From NCBI RefSeq assembly GCF_018555385.1, contig NZ_JAFEJS010000001.1, positions 124,001 to 188,000 on the forward strand: a stretch of DNA of 64,000 nucleotides, read 5' to 3'. This stretch comes from Bifidobacterium santillanense (GTDB lineage: Bacteria > Actinomycetota > Actinomycetes > Actinomycetales > Bifidobacteriaceae). The notes beneath the pieces are model-generated. The model was not told where the DNA came from and did no database searches. It worked only from the letters and a program-made list of their open reading frames with translations. The position numbers and the translations under genes are program-made. Each line of letters starts with the position of its first letter. Position 1 is the stretch's first letter. Below, piece by piece: positions 9,257 to 18,582 of this stretch.

Positions 9257-9303
9257 GCGTGGCGTTTGTTGTCCGAACGCATAGCAGAGATAGAGAGAAT
9301 CCC

Positions 9304-9717
9304 ATGAAGCACAAGTTGATCGCGTCCGTGCCGGCCATCGTCCTGGGCGCCCTGATCGCCGTCGCTCCGCAGACCTTCGCGCACGCCTGCCAGGGCCACG
9401 GCACGCCCGGAGCATGCCACTACTCGCAGCAGGCCGCCACCGGCATCGGCGCGGCCATCCTCGTCCTCGGTGTGATCGCCCTGTTCGTCGACCCCAGGGT
9501 CCGCATCGGCCTCAACGTCGCCGTGATCGTCGACACCGTGCTGCTGCTCGCCGTGCCCACCGTCCTCATCGGCATCTGCAAGGGGACGATGATGCACTGC
9601 CGCATGGTCATGCTGCCCACGCTCGTCGTCCTCGGCGTGCTGGCCCTCGCATTCGCCGTCATCGGCATCCGTGTCGACTCGCGTGCGGCCTCCGCGTCCG
9701 CCGGCGGCGCGCGCTGA
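9304..9717 (+). CDS. DUF4418 family small membrane protein
   Basis: A 137-residue protein with four hydrophobic segments, the first resembling a signal anchor (LIASVPAIVLGALIAVAPQTF). It fits the DUF4418 family, which is found next to FtsX-type ABC transporters; no activity is established. Conspicuous are the residues facing the loops: HACQGHGTPGACHY (about 27-40) and CKGTMMHCRM (about 97-106), a spacing of Cys, His and Met that could bind a metal. The ATG at 9304 is chosen because the signal-like segment starts there. It is the first gene of a three-gene operon, with the permease starting 20 bp after its stop. Confidence 0.75.
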   Translation: MKHKLIASVPAIVLGALIAVAPQTFAHACQGHGTPGACHYSQQAATGIGAAILVLGVIALFVDPRVRIGLNVAVIVDTVLLLAVPTVLIGICKGTMMHCRMVMLPTLVVLGVLALAFAVIGIRVDSRAASASAGGAR

Positions 9718-9737
9718 GCGGAAACCGGACCCGCATC

Positions 9738-10958
9738 ATGACCTCCATCGTCATCACGGCGAGGACCCTTCCCCTGGAGAACCTCAGGCGCCGGCCCATG
9801 CGCACGGCGGCGCTCCTCGTCGTCGTCGCCGTGCTCGCCGTAGCGTTCTTCGGCGGCTCGATGCTCGGCATCAACCTCGGAAACGGCATGCGCAGCATGG
9901 AGCGCCGTCTCGGCGCCGACCTGATGGTCGTGCCCCAGAACACCGAGTCCAAGGCCGAGGCGCTGCTCACCGACGGCAGCCCCAGCACCTTCTATTTCAC
10001 CAAGGAGATCGCGCATCGCATCGAGCGCGCCGACGGCATCGCGCAGGCGAGCGAGCAGACGTACATCGCCTCGCTCGCCGCCGCGTGCTGCGCCGAGAAG
10101 CTCCAGATCATCGGCTACGACCCCGCCACCGACTTCGTCATCGAACCGTGGATCGCATCCCAGTTCGACGGCGCGCTGGAGGACGGGCAGATGATCGCCG
10201 GCGCGAACGTCAACGTCTCCGCCGACGGCACCATCGAACTCTACGGCCGTGCATGGCCGGTCGTGGCGCAGCTGGCGGTCACCGGCACCAGCCTCGACAA
10301 CTCCGTGTTCATCAACCAGGACACCGTGCCCGACATGGTCGAGGCGTCGGCGTCCGCCTCCAGGCGCGTCATGCCCGCCGAATACGCCGACAAGGCCGTC
10401 TCCACCGTCATGATCAAGGTGAAGGACGGCTACGAGCCGCAGACCGTCGCCGACTCGATCAAGAGCATCGACCCGAGTCTCGGGCGCCTCGGCTACGTGT
10501 ATCCAGGCGGCGTGACCGCGGCGGCCAAGACCGCGCTCGGCACGCTCGTCGGATACGTCGTCGTGTTCGTGGCCGCGCTGTGGGCGATGGGCGTGATCGT
10601 GCTGCTGGCCGTGTTCGCCGCATCCGCCAACGAGCGCAAGCGCGAGTTCGCGTCGTTGCGCATCATGGGCGCGACGCGCGGCATGCTCTACGGCGTCATC
10701 GCCCGGGAATCGGCGATCGTCGGCCTCGCCGGCGGCGTGATCGGCGTGGCCGCCGCCTCCCTCGTGCTGTTCCCGTTCAGCGCGCTCATCGGCAGCCGGC
10801 TGGAGCTGCCGTATCTGCAGGCCGGCCCCCTCGTCGTGATCGGCGTGGCCGCGGCGTCGCTCGTCCTCTCCACGTTCGCCGGCACGTTCGCCTCGCTCGT
10901 CGCGATGCGCGGTCTCGCCCGGCCCGAGGCGTACCTCACGCTCAGACAGGGGGAGTGA
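9738..10958 (+). CDS. FtsX/MacB-type ABC transporter permease
   Basis: A 406-residue permease with the FtsX layout: one N-terminal membrane helix (about 25-45), a large extracytoplasmic domain (about 50-270) and three C-terminal helices. The C-terminal block contains ANERKREFASLRIMGATRG, the typical FtsX cytoplasmic loop after the second helix. The outer domain carries the cysteine pair in AAACCAEKLQIIGYDP. Such permeases work with a cytosolic ATPase, here the next gene, one base downstream. Together with DUF4418 the set looks like a mechanotransmission or export-type transporter. Substrate is unknown; the cysteines suggest metal or redox chemistry. Confidence 0.85.
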   Translation: MTSIVITARTLPLENLRRRPMRTAALLVVVAVLAVAFFGGSMLGINLGNGMRSMERRLGADLMVVPQNTESKAEALLTDGSPSTFYFTKEIAHRIERADGIAQASEQTYIASLAAACCAEKLQIIGYDPATDFVIEPWIASQFDGALEDGQMIAGANVNVSADGTIELYGRAWPVVAQLAVTGTSLDNSVFINQDTVPDMVEASASASRRVMPAEYADKAVSTVMIKVKDGYEPQTVADSIKSIDPSLGRLGYVYPGGVTAAAKTALGTLVGYVVVFVAALWAMGVIVLLAVFAASANERKREFASLRIMGATRGMLYGVIARESAIVGLAGGVIGVAAASLVLFPFSALIGSRLELPYLQAGPLVVIGVAAASLVLSTFAGTFASLVAMRGLARPEAYLTLRQGE

Positions 10959-10959
10959 C

Positions 10960-11700
10960 ATGGACGATCTGACCACGCATCTGCTGCACGTCGCCGATCT
11001 GACCAAGCGCTTCACGCGCCGCGGGGAGCCGTTCGACGCGGTCAGCCACGTCTCGTTCGACGTCGATCCGGGCGAGTTCGTCGCGATCGTCGGACGCTCC
11101 GGCAACGGCAAGAGCACGCTCATCAACATGATCGCCGGACTCGTGCGGCCCACGTCGGGACTCGTCGAGATCGACGGCGCCGTCGTGGCCGAGATGGGCG
11201 ACCGCGACCTGTCGCTGCTGCGCAACCGCACCCTCGGGTTCGTCACGCAGAGCCAGACGCTGCTGTCCAACCTCACGGTGCTGGACAACGTCGTGTTCCC
11301 GGCGACGATGTTCCCGTCCGGACTGTCGGCTTCGGATGCTCCGGGCGCGACGGGCCCGGAGAACGAGGACTCCCTCGTCGACCGTGCGCTCGGACTGCTG
11401 CGCCGGCTCGGCGTCGAGGACCTCGCCGGCTGCCGTCCGCGCGAGCTGTCGGGAGGGGAGATGCGACGCGTGTCCATCGCCCGCGCGCTGATGAACTCGC
11501 CGAGGCTGCTGATCGCCGACGAGCCGACCGGCGACCTCGATCAGGAAAGCACCGGCATCGTGACCGGGATGCTGCGCGAACTCGCCGACGGCGGCACGGC
11601 CATCCTCATGGTCACGCACGATCCCGACGCCCTGAAGGTCGTCGACCGGGTGCACCGCATGGACGCCGGCAGACTGTCCGACGCGCTGTCCTCGATCTAG
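10960..11700 (+). CDS. ABC transporter ATP-binding protein (LolD/MacB type)
   Basis: A 246-residue cytosolic ATPase with Walker A GRSGNGKST (about 46-54), the Q-loop near TQSQTLLSNLTV, signature LSGGEMRRVSIARAL (usual LSGGQ, with Glu in place of Gln), Walker B LLIADEPTGDLD and the switch histidine in VTHDPD. Its ATG starts one base after the permease stop, so the two are translationally coupled. It energises the FtsX-type permease upstream. Confidence 0.9.
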   Translation: MDDLTTHLLHVADLTKRFTRRGEPFDAVSHVSFDVDPGEFVAIVGRSGNGKSTLINMIAGLVRPTSGLVEIDGAVVAEMGDRDLSLLRNRTLGFVTQSQTLLSNLTVLDNVVFPATMFPSGLSASDAPGATGPENEDSLVDRALGLLRRLGVEDLAGCRPRELSGGEMRRVSIARALMNSPRLLIADEPTGDLDQESTGIVTGMLRELADGGTAILMVTHDPDALKVVDRVHRMDAGRLSDALSSI

Positions 11701-11927
11701 GTCCGGGGCTTGGGTGTATATTGGTCGATTGGTGTCTGCCGCAAAGCGGACATTATCTGGAGTCTTAGCCCGTCAACGGGTCGGCGGACGGAACGGGGAT
11801 GCATTCCCCGGGAATCCGCTCGTGAGCGATCACGACGAAGCGTTGGAGAGGCCCGACTCAGCGTGGGGGACCGTCGTGGTCGTCCGCGTTCCGTTCAGAT
11901 AACGACAGAAAGATAAAGGAATACATC
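11701..11927 (+). promoter_or_regulatory. Promoter and long structured leader of rpsD
   Basis: A 227-bp gap before rpsD. A TATATT at 11717-11722 could be the -10 element, which would give a leader near 200 nt. Several short hairpins follow (11734-11751; a CCCGT/ACGGG pair; GGGGATGCATTCCCC), and GCGGACGGAACG near 11793 can pair in alternative ways with GTCCGCGTTCCG near 11886. S4 is a known autoregulator of its own operon in other bacteria, so a regulatory leader is plausible but unproven. Confidence 0.4.
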
Positions 11928-12554
11928 ATGACGAACGTTCAGCGTTCCCGCCGTCAGGTGCGCCTTTCCCGCGCCCTCGGCATCGCCCTAACCCCGAAGG
12001 CCCAGCGCATCTTCGAGAAGCGCCCGTACGCCCCGGGTGAGCACGGCCGCACCCGTCGTCGCACCGAGTCCGATTACGCCGTGCGTCTGCGCGAGAAGCA
12101 GCGTCTGCGCGCCCAGTACGGCGTGTCCGAGAAGCAGCTGCGCCGCGCCTACGAGGAGGCCACCCGCACCGCCGGCCAGACCGGTAACGCCATGCTGACC
12201 GACCTCGAGGTCCGTCTCGACAACCTGGTCCTGCGCGCCGGCTTCGCCCGCACCACCGCCCAGGCCCGTCAGTTCGTGACCCACCGTCACATCCTGGTCG
12301 ACGGCAACATCGTGAACCGCCCGTCCTACCGCGTCAAGCCGGGCCAGACCATCCAGGTCAAGGCCAAGAGCCAGACCATGGTCCCGTTCCAGATCGCCGC
12401 CGAGGGCGTCCACCGCGACGTTCTGCCCGCGGTCCCGGGCTACCTGGACGTCAACCTGCCGTCCCTCAAGGCCACCCTGACCCGCAAGCCGGAGGCCGAG
12501 GAGGTCCCGGTGCAGGTCAACATCCAGTACGTGGTCGAGTTCTACGCCCGCTGA
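11928..12554 (+). CDS. rpsD: 30S ribosomal protein S4
   Basis: A 208-residue S4, a primary 16S rRNA binder that starts assembly of the 30S body. The S4 RNA-binding domain is clear in VRLDNLVLRAGFARTTAQAR followed by VTHRHILVDGNIVNRPSY. The N-terminal region lacks the four zinc-binding cysteines found in some S4 proteins, so this is the cysteine-free type. It stands alone rather than with S13-S11-rpoA, as is common in actinobacteria, and is followed by a strong hairpin at 12601-12629. Confidence 0.98.
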   Translation: MTNVQRSRRQVRLSRALGIALTPKAQRIFEKRPYAPGEHGRTRRRTESDYAVRLREKQRLRAQYGVSEKQLRRAYEEATRTAGQTGNAMLTDLEVRLDNLVLRAGFARTTAQARQFVTHRHILVDGNIVNRPSYRVKPGQTIQVKAKSQTMVPFQIAAEGVHRDVLPAVPGYLDVNLPSLKATLTRKPEAEEVPVQVNIQYVVEFYAR

Positions 12555-12600
12555 TCCGGGCCCACTTCTGTATCAATTACAGTCAAGGACATACCGCTCA

Positions 12601-12629
12601 AACCCCGCGCTCCCATGGGACGCGGGGTT
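12601..12629 (+). terminator. Terminator of rpsD
   Basis: AACCCCGCG at 12601-12609 pairs with CGCGGGGTT at 12621-12629, with an inner TCCC/GGGA pairing. It is the only strong structure between rpsD and the next gene. Confidence 0.8.
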
Positions 12630-12684
12630 TCCGCGTTCTCGGGGCGCCATCGCGCGGCGGACGCGGCCGAGGTAGAGTGGACGC

Positions 12685-13359
12685 ATGATTCTTCATCTGC
12701 ATCTGGTCCGCCACGGGCAGACCACGTTCAACCGATACAACCGTCTGCAGGGATGGTGCAACGCGCCGCTGACCGAGGCCGGTCTCGCCGACGCCGACAA
12801 GGCCGGACGCAAGCTCGAGCACTACGACTTCGCCGCCGCCTACTGCTCCGATACCTCCCGCGCCCAGATCACCGCGGCCCGCATCCTCGACATCAACGAG
12901 GCCGCCGGCCATCCCCGTCCCGAGCTCGTCTCCGACATGCACTTCCGCGAGCAGTGCTACGGATACTTCGAGGGACAGGACATGTCCCTCGCGTGGACGG
13001 CGGCCGGCGGCCCCCACGGCGCCAGGAACTACAACGAGATCGTCGAGAAATTCGGTCTGGCCGCCACGCGCGACTTCCTCAAGGAGGCCGATCCCTTCCA
13101 CGACGCCGAGTCCGACGAGGAGTACTGGACCCGAGTCGAGGGCGCGTTCGCGCTCATCGCCTCGAACCCGGCGCTGAAGGACGGCGACGACGTGCTGCAG
13201 ATCTCGCACGGCAACACGCTGCTCAGCCTCGGCCACCGCTTCGGCGGCGACGACCTCGACCTGAGCGAGCGTCCCGCCAACGGCTCCGTCACGGACATCG
13301 ACTTCGACACCTCCAAGCCGTTCTCCGAGGCGATCGCCATCGTGTCGTACGGCAAGTGA
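12685..13359 (+). CDS. Histidine phosphatase superfamily protein (phosphoglycerate mutase-like)
   Basis: A 224-residue branch-1 histidine phosphatase. The catalytic motif LVRHGQTTFN (about residues 7-16) carries the phospho-accepting His, with the second His in ISHGNTLLS (about 174) and a Glu in FREQCYGYFEG (about 93). It is not a close dPGM, so a broad phosphatase role is more likely than glycolysis, and the substrate cannot be read from sequence. A canonical ribosome site is not obvious (GAGTGGACGC precedes the ATG). It is followed closely by two small membrane-protein genes. Confidence 0.88.
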   Translation: MILHLHLVRHGQTTFNRYNRLQGWCNAPLTEAGLADADKAGRKLEHYDFAAAYCSDTSRAQITAARILDINEAAGHPRPELVSDMHFREQCYGYFEGQDMSLAWTAAGGPHGARNYNEIVEKFGLAATRDFLKEADPFHDAESDEEYWTRVEGAFALIASNPALKDGDDVLQISHGNTLLSLGHRFGGDDLDLSERPANGSVTDIDFDTSKPFSEAIAIVSYGK

Positions 13360-13395
13360 TACCCTATTGCGAGTAACTGTGACATAGGAGGCTTT

Positions 13396-13764
13396 ATGGG
13401 AGTTGGAGAGATCGCCGGTCTGGTGGCCGCCATCGCGTTCGCCGTGCTCGCCGGGTTCATGATCTATCCGCTGATCCGTCTGGGCAAGCTGTTCGACCAG
13501 ATCGCCGAAACCGTCAAGGAGTCCGGCGAGCATGCCATCCCGGCGCTCGACGAGGGCGTCACCACCGTCAAGCAGGTCAACAAGTCGCTGGAGGACGTCA
13601 ACAGGATCTCGGCGGCCGCCTCGACCACGGCCAACAACGTCGGCGCGCTGACCGACCTGTACGGCTCGTTCCTCGGCAGGCCGGTGATCAAGATCGCCTC
13701 GGCCGCGTACGCCCTGAAGTCCACCGCCGCCTCCTTCCTCTCCGAGCAGAAGAAGGGGGAGTGA
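13396..13764 (+). CDS. DUF948 family membrane protein
   Basis: A 122-residue protein with one N-terminal transmembrane helix (IAGLVAAIAFAVLAGFMIYPLI) and a long helical, coiled-coil-prone soluble part, the pattern of DUF948. Function is unknown; members in Gram-positives are general-stress or cell-envelope associated. AGGAGG precedes the ATG. The stop codon overlaps the start of the next small gene (TGATG), so the two are coupled, and both precede alaS. Confidence 0.8.
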   Translation: MGVGEIAGLVAAIAFAVLAGFMIYPLIRLGKLFDQIAETVKESGEHAIPALDEGVTTVKQVNKSLEDVNRISAAASTTANNVGALTDLYGSFLGRPVIKIASAAYALKSTAASFLSEQKKGE

Positions 13765-14000
13765 TGTTCAAACGCATCTTCTGGGTCGGTCTCGGCTTCG
13801 GTCTCGGCGTGATCGCCGTCTCCAAGGCCCAGGCCTACGTCAAGGCCAACACACCCGACGCCGCGCGCCAGTTCCTGCTCGGCCCGGACCAGGACAACGT
13901 CGCCGTGCGCACCCTGGCCGGACTGTTCGACGAGTTCAACGCCACGCGCAAGGCCCGCGAAAGCGAGCTCAACGAACGGTACTCGAAGGCCGGACGCTGA
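13764..14000 (+). CDS. Small conserved membrane-anchored protein, function unknown
   Basis: A 78-residue protein beginning with a hydrophobic FWVGLGFGLGVIAVSKAQAY anchor and continuing as a charged helix. It overlaps the DUF948 stop codon by one base, with AAGGGGGA as ribosome site. The pairing of DUF948 with a small anchor protein directly before alaS recurs in actinobacteria as far as I recall. I do not recognise a named domain. Confidence 0.7.
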   Translation: MFKRIFWVGLGFGLGVIAVSKAQAYVKANTPDAARQFLLGPDQDNVAVRTLAGLFDEFNATRKARESELNERYSKAGR

Positions 14001-14119
14001 GCCCGCATTGAATCCGGCGGGCCGCCGCGCGGCCAAGCGCGGCCTCGTCCCGCAAACAATCACAGTCCTTCCTGGGCTTCACCATGCCCGCAAACACACA
14101 CAAGGAGTTCCAACCGCTT

Positions 14120-16804
14120 ATGCGCACTTCAGAAATCGCGAAGCGCTATCTCGATTACTTCGCCGCGCACGACCATCTGGTCGTCCCGTCGGCGTCGCTG
14201 ATCTCGCCGAACCCGACCACGCTGTTCACCATCGCCGGCATGGTCCCGTTCATCCCGTACCTGATGGGCGAGCAGACCCCGCCGAAGCATCGCATGGCCT
14301 CCAACCAGAAGTGCGTGCGCACGCTCGACATCGACGAGGTCGGCAAGACCACCCGCCACGGCACCTTCTTCCAGATGCTCGGCAACTTCTCCTTCGGCGA
14401 CTACTTCAAGGAGGAGGCCATCCACTATGCCTACGAGCTGCTGACCACCCCGCAGGACAAGGGCGGCTACGGCTTCGACCCGGAGAAGCTGTGGATGACC
14501 ACCTTCACCGACGACGAGGAAGCCCGCTCGATGTGGAAGAACGAGGGCGTCGACCCCGAGCACATCCAGATCATGGGCATGGAGGACAACTTCTGGACCA
14601 CCGGCGGCCCCGGCCCCGGCGGCCCGTGCTCCGAGATCTACGTCGACCGCGGCCCCGCCTTCGGCAAGGAGGGCGGCCCGATCGCCGACGAGAACCGCTA
14701 CATCGAGATCTGGGATCTGGTCTTCGAGAACTACGAGGTCGACAACGTCAAGTCCAAGACGGACCTGCACATCGTCGGCGAGCTCGAGCACAAGAACATC
14801 GATACCGGCGCCGGTCTGGAGCGACTCGCCTATCTGATGCAGGGCAAGGGCAACATCTACGAGACCGACGAGGTCTACCCGGTCATCGAGGCCGCCGAGA
14901 AGCTCTCCGGCCGCAAGTACGGCGAGGACGAGGCGATGGACGTCAAGTTCCGCGTCGTGGCCGACCACGTGCGCTCCGCCCTGATGATCATGTCCGACGG
15001 CGTGCGTCCGTCCAACAACGGCCGCGGCTACGTGCTGCGCCGCCTGCTGCGCCGCACCATCGAGGCCATGCGCGTGCTGGGCGTCGAGGACGCCGTGCTG
15101 CCCACCCTCTTCCCGACCTCCAAGGCCGCGATGGAGCCCAGCTACCCGGAGCTCAACGACACCTTCCACGAGGTCTCCGAGTCCGCGTACGGCGAGGAGG
15201 ACGCCTTCCGCCGCACACTGTCCGCCGGCATCGACATCCTCGACGTGGCCGTGAACAAGGCCAAGAAGGAGTCCGGCTCCAACGCCGTCGTCTCCGGCGA
15301 CGACGCGTTCAAGCTGCACGACACCTACGGCTTCCCGATCGAGCTGACGCTCGAGATGGCCGCCGACCAGGGCGTCAAGGTCGACGAGGCCAAGTTCCGC
15401 GAGCTGATGGCCGAGCAGAAGAACCGCGCCCGCGCCGATGCGCTCAAGAAGCGCCACAACGTGGACCTGTCCGTCTACGACGACTTCAAGAAGACCCTCG
15501 TCAAGCCGATCGACTTCCTCGGCTACACCGACATGTCCGCCCGCGCCACCGTGCTCGGCATCATGCAGGAGGGCAAGGGCTCCGTCCCTGCCGTCACCGG
15601 CCCGGCCAACATCGAGGTCATCCTCGACCGCACCCCGTTCTACGCGGAGGCCGGCGGCCAGCTCGCCGACCAGGGCGAGATCCTGTCCGACGACGGTGCG
15701 GTGCTCGAGGTCGACGACGTGCAGAAGCCGATCAAGGACCTCATCGTCCACCAGTGCCGCCTGACCGAGGGCACGCTGGTCGTCGGCACGCAGGTCAACG
15801 CCAGCATCGATCTGGAACGCCGCGGCGCCATCGCCCGCTCGCACACCGCCACGCACATGGTGCACAAGGCGCTGCGCGAGGAGCTCGGCCCGCAGGCCAC
15901 CCAGCGCGGCTCCGAGGACGCCCCGAACCGTCTGCGCTTCGACTTCCAGTGGTCCAGCGCCCCGACCAAGCAGATCATGAGCGCCGTCGAGGAGCGCGTC
16001 AACGACCGTCTGCGCGACAACCTCGTCGTCACCACCAAGGAGATGAAGTTCGACGACGCCATCGCCCTGGGCGCCATGCACCTGTTCGGCGAGAAGTACG
16101 GCGACATCGTGCGCGTCGTGTCCATCGGCGAGGACGGCTGGAGCCGCGAGCTGTGCGGCGGCACCCACGTCGACCACGTCGGCAAGATCGGCGCGATCAA
16201 CATCATGTCCGAGTCCTCCATCGGCTCCGGCGTGCGCCGCGTCGACGCCGTGGTCGGTGCCGGCGCCTACGAGTACAACGCCCGCGAGCACGCGCTGGTC
16301 TCCCAGCTGAGCGACAAGCTCAACGCCCGTCCGGACGAGCTGGCCGAGCGCGTCAACGCGCTGCTCGCCAAGCTCAAGGAATCCGACCGTCGTCTCGCCG
16401 CCATGTACGAGGGCCAGCTGGCCGCCGCCGTGCCGGATCTCGTCAGGGCTGCCGATGCATCCTCGGCACCGGTGAAGGTCGCCGCGAAGAACGTCGGCCA
16501 CTTCGGCTCCTTCGACGCGCTGCGCAAGACCGTCCTCGACGTGCGCTCCCGCCTCGGCGAGGAGTCCCCGGTCGTCGTGGCGCTGGCCGGCGTCAGCGCC
16601 GAGGACAAGCCGATGGTCGCCGTGGCCACCAACGAGGCCGCTCGCAAGCTCGGCATCAAGGCCGGCGATCTGGTCCGAGGAGCCTCCAAGATCCTCGGCG
16701 GCGGTGGCGGCGGCAAGCCGGACTTCGCCCAGGGCGGCGGCGCCGACGCGTCGAAGCTCGACGAGGCCGTCTCGGCGCTCGAACGCGAGGCGCTGAAGGG
16801 CTGA
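14120..16804 (+). CDS. alaS: Alanine--tRNA ligase
   Basis: An 894-residue class II synthetase that charges tRNA-Ala with alanine. It opens with the canonical [19 protein letters not shown]. The active site shows [14 protein letters not shown] and [20 protein letters not shown]. The editing domain carries the zinc motif in [14 protein letters not shown] and the later [16 protein letters not shown]. The C-terminal C-Ala domain ends with [15 protein letters not shown]. An earlier in-frame ATG at 14084 would add 12 residues but lacks a ribosome site and family support; AAGGAG at 14102-14107 fits the chosen start, though the spacing is long. Confidence 0.97.
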   Translation: MRTSEIAKRYLDYFAAHDHLVVPSASLISPNPTTLFTIAGMVPFIPYLMGEQTPPKHRMASNQKCVRTLDIDEVGKTTRHGTFFQMLGNFSFGDYFKEEAIHYAYELLTTPQDKGGYGFDPEKLWMTTFTDDEEARSMWKNEGVDPEHIQIMGMEDNFWTTGGPGPGGPCSEIYVDRGPAFGKEGGPIADENRYIEIWDLVFENYEVDNVKSKTDLHIVGELEHKNIDTGAGLERLAYLMQGKGNIYETDEVYPVIEAAEKLSGRKYGEDEAMDVKFRVVADHVRSALMIMSDGVRPSNNGRGYVLRRLLRRTIEAMRVLGVEDAVLPTLFPTSKAAMEPSYPELNDTFHEVSESAYGEEDAFRRTLSAGIDILDVAVNKAKKESGSNAVVSGDDAFKLHDTYGFPIELTLEMAADQGVKVDEAKFRELMAEQKNRARADALKKRHNVDLSVYDDFKKTLVKPIDFLGYTDMSARATVLGIMQEGKGSVPAVTGPANIEVILDRTPFYAEAGGQLADQGEILSDDGAVLEVDDVQKPIKDLIVHQCRLTEGTLVVGTQVNASIDLERRGAIARSHTATHMVHKALREELGPQATQRGSEDAPNRLRFDFQWSSAPTKQIMSAVEERVNDRLRDNLVVTTKEMKFDDAIALGAMHLFGEKYGDIVRVVSIGEDGWSRELCGGTHVDHVGKIGAINIMSESSIGSGVRRVDAVVGAGAYEYNAREHALVSQLSDKLNARPDELAERVNALLAKLKESDRRLAAMYEGQLAAAVPDLVRAADASSAPVKVAAKNVGHFGSFDALRKTVLDVRSRLGEESPVVVALAGVSAEDKPMVAVATNEAARKLGIKAGDLVRGASKILGGGGGGKPDFAQGGGADASKLDEAVSALEREALKG

Positions 16805-16809
16805 GCCGC

Positions 16810-17265
16810 TTGACCTGGCTTGGCATTGATTTGGGTGACGCCCGGGTCGGACTCGCGATGTCCGACCCGGAGCTCACCCTGGCTCATCCCATCGGCAACG
16901 TTCAGGTGTACGGGGATTCGTTCCGTGCACTTGATGATGTTATCGATATCATCGAAGACGAACACATCGATCGTGTCATCGTCGGTCTGCCGTTGCAATT
17001 GGACGGCACGGAAGGAAAGAGCGCCAAGAAGGCGCGCAGATGGGCGTCGAACCTCGCCAAACGCATCGGTCGTTTGATGGAGGACGGGGAAATCGAACTG
17101 GATTCGGCACCCGAGATAGAATTGCAGGATGAACGACTGACCACAGTCAGTGCGCATCGTCAATTGTACGATGCGAATGTCGCAGGCAGGAAGCACAGGC
17201 CTGTCGTCGACCAGCAATCCGCGGTCGTGATATTGCAGTCCGCGTTGGATCGCAACGAGCACTAG
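16810..17265 (+). CDS. ruvX: Holliday junction resolvase-like RuvX/YqgF
   Basis: A 151-residue RNase H-like nuclease of the YqgF family, linked to pre-16S rRNA 5' processing and possibly to recombination. The first motif is WLGIDLGDARVGLAMSD with the metal-binding Asp; RVIVGLPLQLDGTEG and LQDERLTT supply further conserved acidic residues; QQSAVVILQS is the family C-terminus. The start is TTG at 16810, five bases after the alaS stop, with AAGGG inside the alaS end. Codon use is visibly less GC-biased than in alaS. Its stop overlaps the mltG ribosome site, so alaS-ruvX-mltG form a tight operon. Confidence 0.92.
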   Translation: MTWLGIDLGDARVGLAMSDPELTLAHPIGNVQVYGDSFRALDDVIDIIEDEHIDRVIVGLPLQLDGTEGKSAKKARRWASNLAKRIGRLMEDGEIELDSAPEIELQDERLTTVSAHRQLYDANVAGRKHRPVVDQQSAVVILQSALDRNEH

Positions 17266-17275
17266 GGGAGAAGTG

Positions 17276-18454
17276 ATGGCCGAGAGCTTCAACGATTTCT
17301 TCGAGGAGAACACCCAGTGGGTGTCGGGTAACGGCACGGCGCCGGCGGCCGAGCCGCCGCGTCCGCCGAAGTCGCGTCGCGAGATGCGCAAGAGGCGCAA
17401 GAACCACCGGCGCAAGCACACCGTCGTCGCGATCGTGATCCTGCTCGTCGTCGCCCTGATCGGCGCGGGCTGCTTCTTCGGCTACCGCCGCATCGCCGCG
17501 ATCCGCGCGGTGAACGACTACAACGACCGCGTCTCCCAGGAGTACCCCGGCCCCGGCTCCGGGTCCGTTCTGTTCACGATCGACCAGGGCGAGGACTCGG
17601 TGTCCGTCGGCAAGCGGCTCGTCAAGGAGAAGATCGTCAAGTCCGCCGAGGCGTTCGCCTCCGCGGTCTCCGCCAACTCGGCCACGCTCTATCCGGGCAC
17701 GTTCAAGCTCAAGCGGCACATGCGGTCCGCCGACGTCGTGGCCATCCTCTCCGACCAGACCAAGGCCACCGGATTCCTCGACGTCAAGTCCGGCGAACGC
17801 GTGTCCGACGTCATCAAGGCGGCGGCCAAGCTCAGCGGCATCGACGAAAGCGAGTTCGAGTCGGTAGTCGACGGCGGAGGCGAGGGCATCCTGCCCGACG
17901 AGGCGAACGGCAAGTTCGAGGGATGGCTCGAACCGGGACAGTACGACGTCAAGTCGAAGAAGTCCGCCTCCGACATCCTCAAGATGATGGTCGACCGCCG
18001 CATCGAGAAGCTCGATTCGCTGGACGCCCCCACGGGCAGCGAACGCGAGCGCATCCTCATCATCGCATCCATCGCCGAATCCGAGGTCAACTCGCAGGAG
18101 TACTACGGCAAGGTCACGCGCGTGATCCTCAACCGACTCGACAAGGACATGACCCTCGGCATGGACACGACGGTGGCCTACGGTCTGGGCATCAGCGCCA
18201 GCCAGCTGACCAACTCCCAGCTGGCGGACAAGTCCAACCCGTACAACACCCGCGTCAACAAGGGGCTGCCGCCCACGCCGATCTCGAACCCCGGCGACAA
18301 CGCCCTCAAGGCCGCCATCGAACCGGAGGACGGCGACTGGCTCTACTTCGTGACCACCGACCTCGACACCGGCGAGACCAAGTTCACCGACAACGAGGCC
18401 GAGTTCAACAAGTTCGTCCAGGAGTACAAGACGAACAACAAGGACGCGAACTGA
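17276..18454 (+). CDS. mltG: Endolytic murein transglycosylase MltG
   Basis: A 392-residue membrane-anchored protein of the YceG/MltG family, which cuts nascent peptidoglycan glycan strands. A basic cytoplasmic stretch (SRREMRKRRKNHRRKH) precedes one transmembrane helix (about 50-70). A LysM-like subdomain follows, then the catalytic domain with the conserved Glu in IIASIAESEV (about 268) and the family signatures YNTRVNKGLPPTPISNPG and LYFVTTD. The ATG at 17276 has GGGGAG five bases upstream; a GTG three bases earlier is too close to it. It ends at a strong hairpin. Confidence 0.95.
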   Translation: MAESFNDFFEENTQWVSGNGTAPAAEPPRPPKSRREMRKRRKNHRRKHTVVAIVILLVVALIGAGCFFGYRRIAAIRAVNDYNDRVSQEYPGPGSGSVLFTIDQGEDSVSVGKRLVKEKIVKSAEAFASAVSANSATLYPGTFKLKRHMRSADVVAILSDQTKATGFLDVKSGERVSDVIKAAAKLSGIDESEFESVVDGGGEGILPDEANGKFEGWLEPGQYDVKSKKSASDILKMMVDRRIEKLDSLDAPTGSERERILIIASIAESEVNSQEYYGKVTRVILNRLDKDMTLGMDTTVAYGLGISASQLTNSQLADKSNPYNTRVNKGLPPTPISNPGDNALKAAIEPEDGDWLYFVTTDLDTGETKFTDNEAEFNKFVQEYKTNNKDAN

Positions 18455-18474
18455 CGCGCTACCAGACCTCCGCC

Positions 18475-18519
18475 GAGGGGAGTCCCGCAACGGGCATGTC
18501 GCCCGGCGGGGCTCCCCTC
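18475..18519. terminator. Terminator between mltG and the prepilin peptidase gene
   Basis: GAGGGGAGTCCCG (18475-18487) pairs with CGGGGCTCCCCTC (18507-18519) with a single wobble. The genes on both sides converge on it. Confidence 0.75.
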
Positions 18520-18582
18520 AGTCGTCTCGGGGCCGGCATTCCGCTTCCGAACCGGGGAGAAGGATGCCGGCCCGTCCGCCCT

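Noticed and set aside
9414..9737. An upstream extension of the FtsX permease frame across the DUF4418 gene.
   Set aside because: The extension is an Arg/Pro/His-rich shadow of DUF4418; the permease starts naturally at the ATG at 9738.
14129..16501. A 790-codon open frame opposite alaS.
   Set aside because: Composition is Val/Asp/Leu/Gly-rich with no motif, mirroring AlaRS codons; alaS itself is unmistakable.
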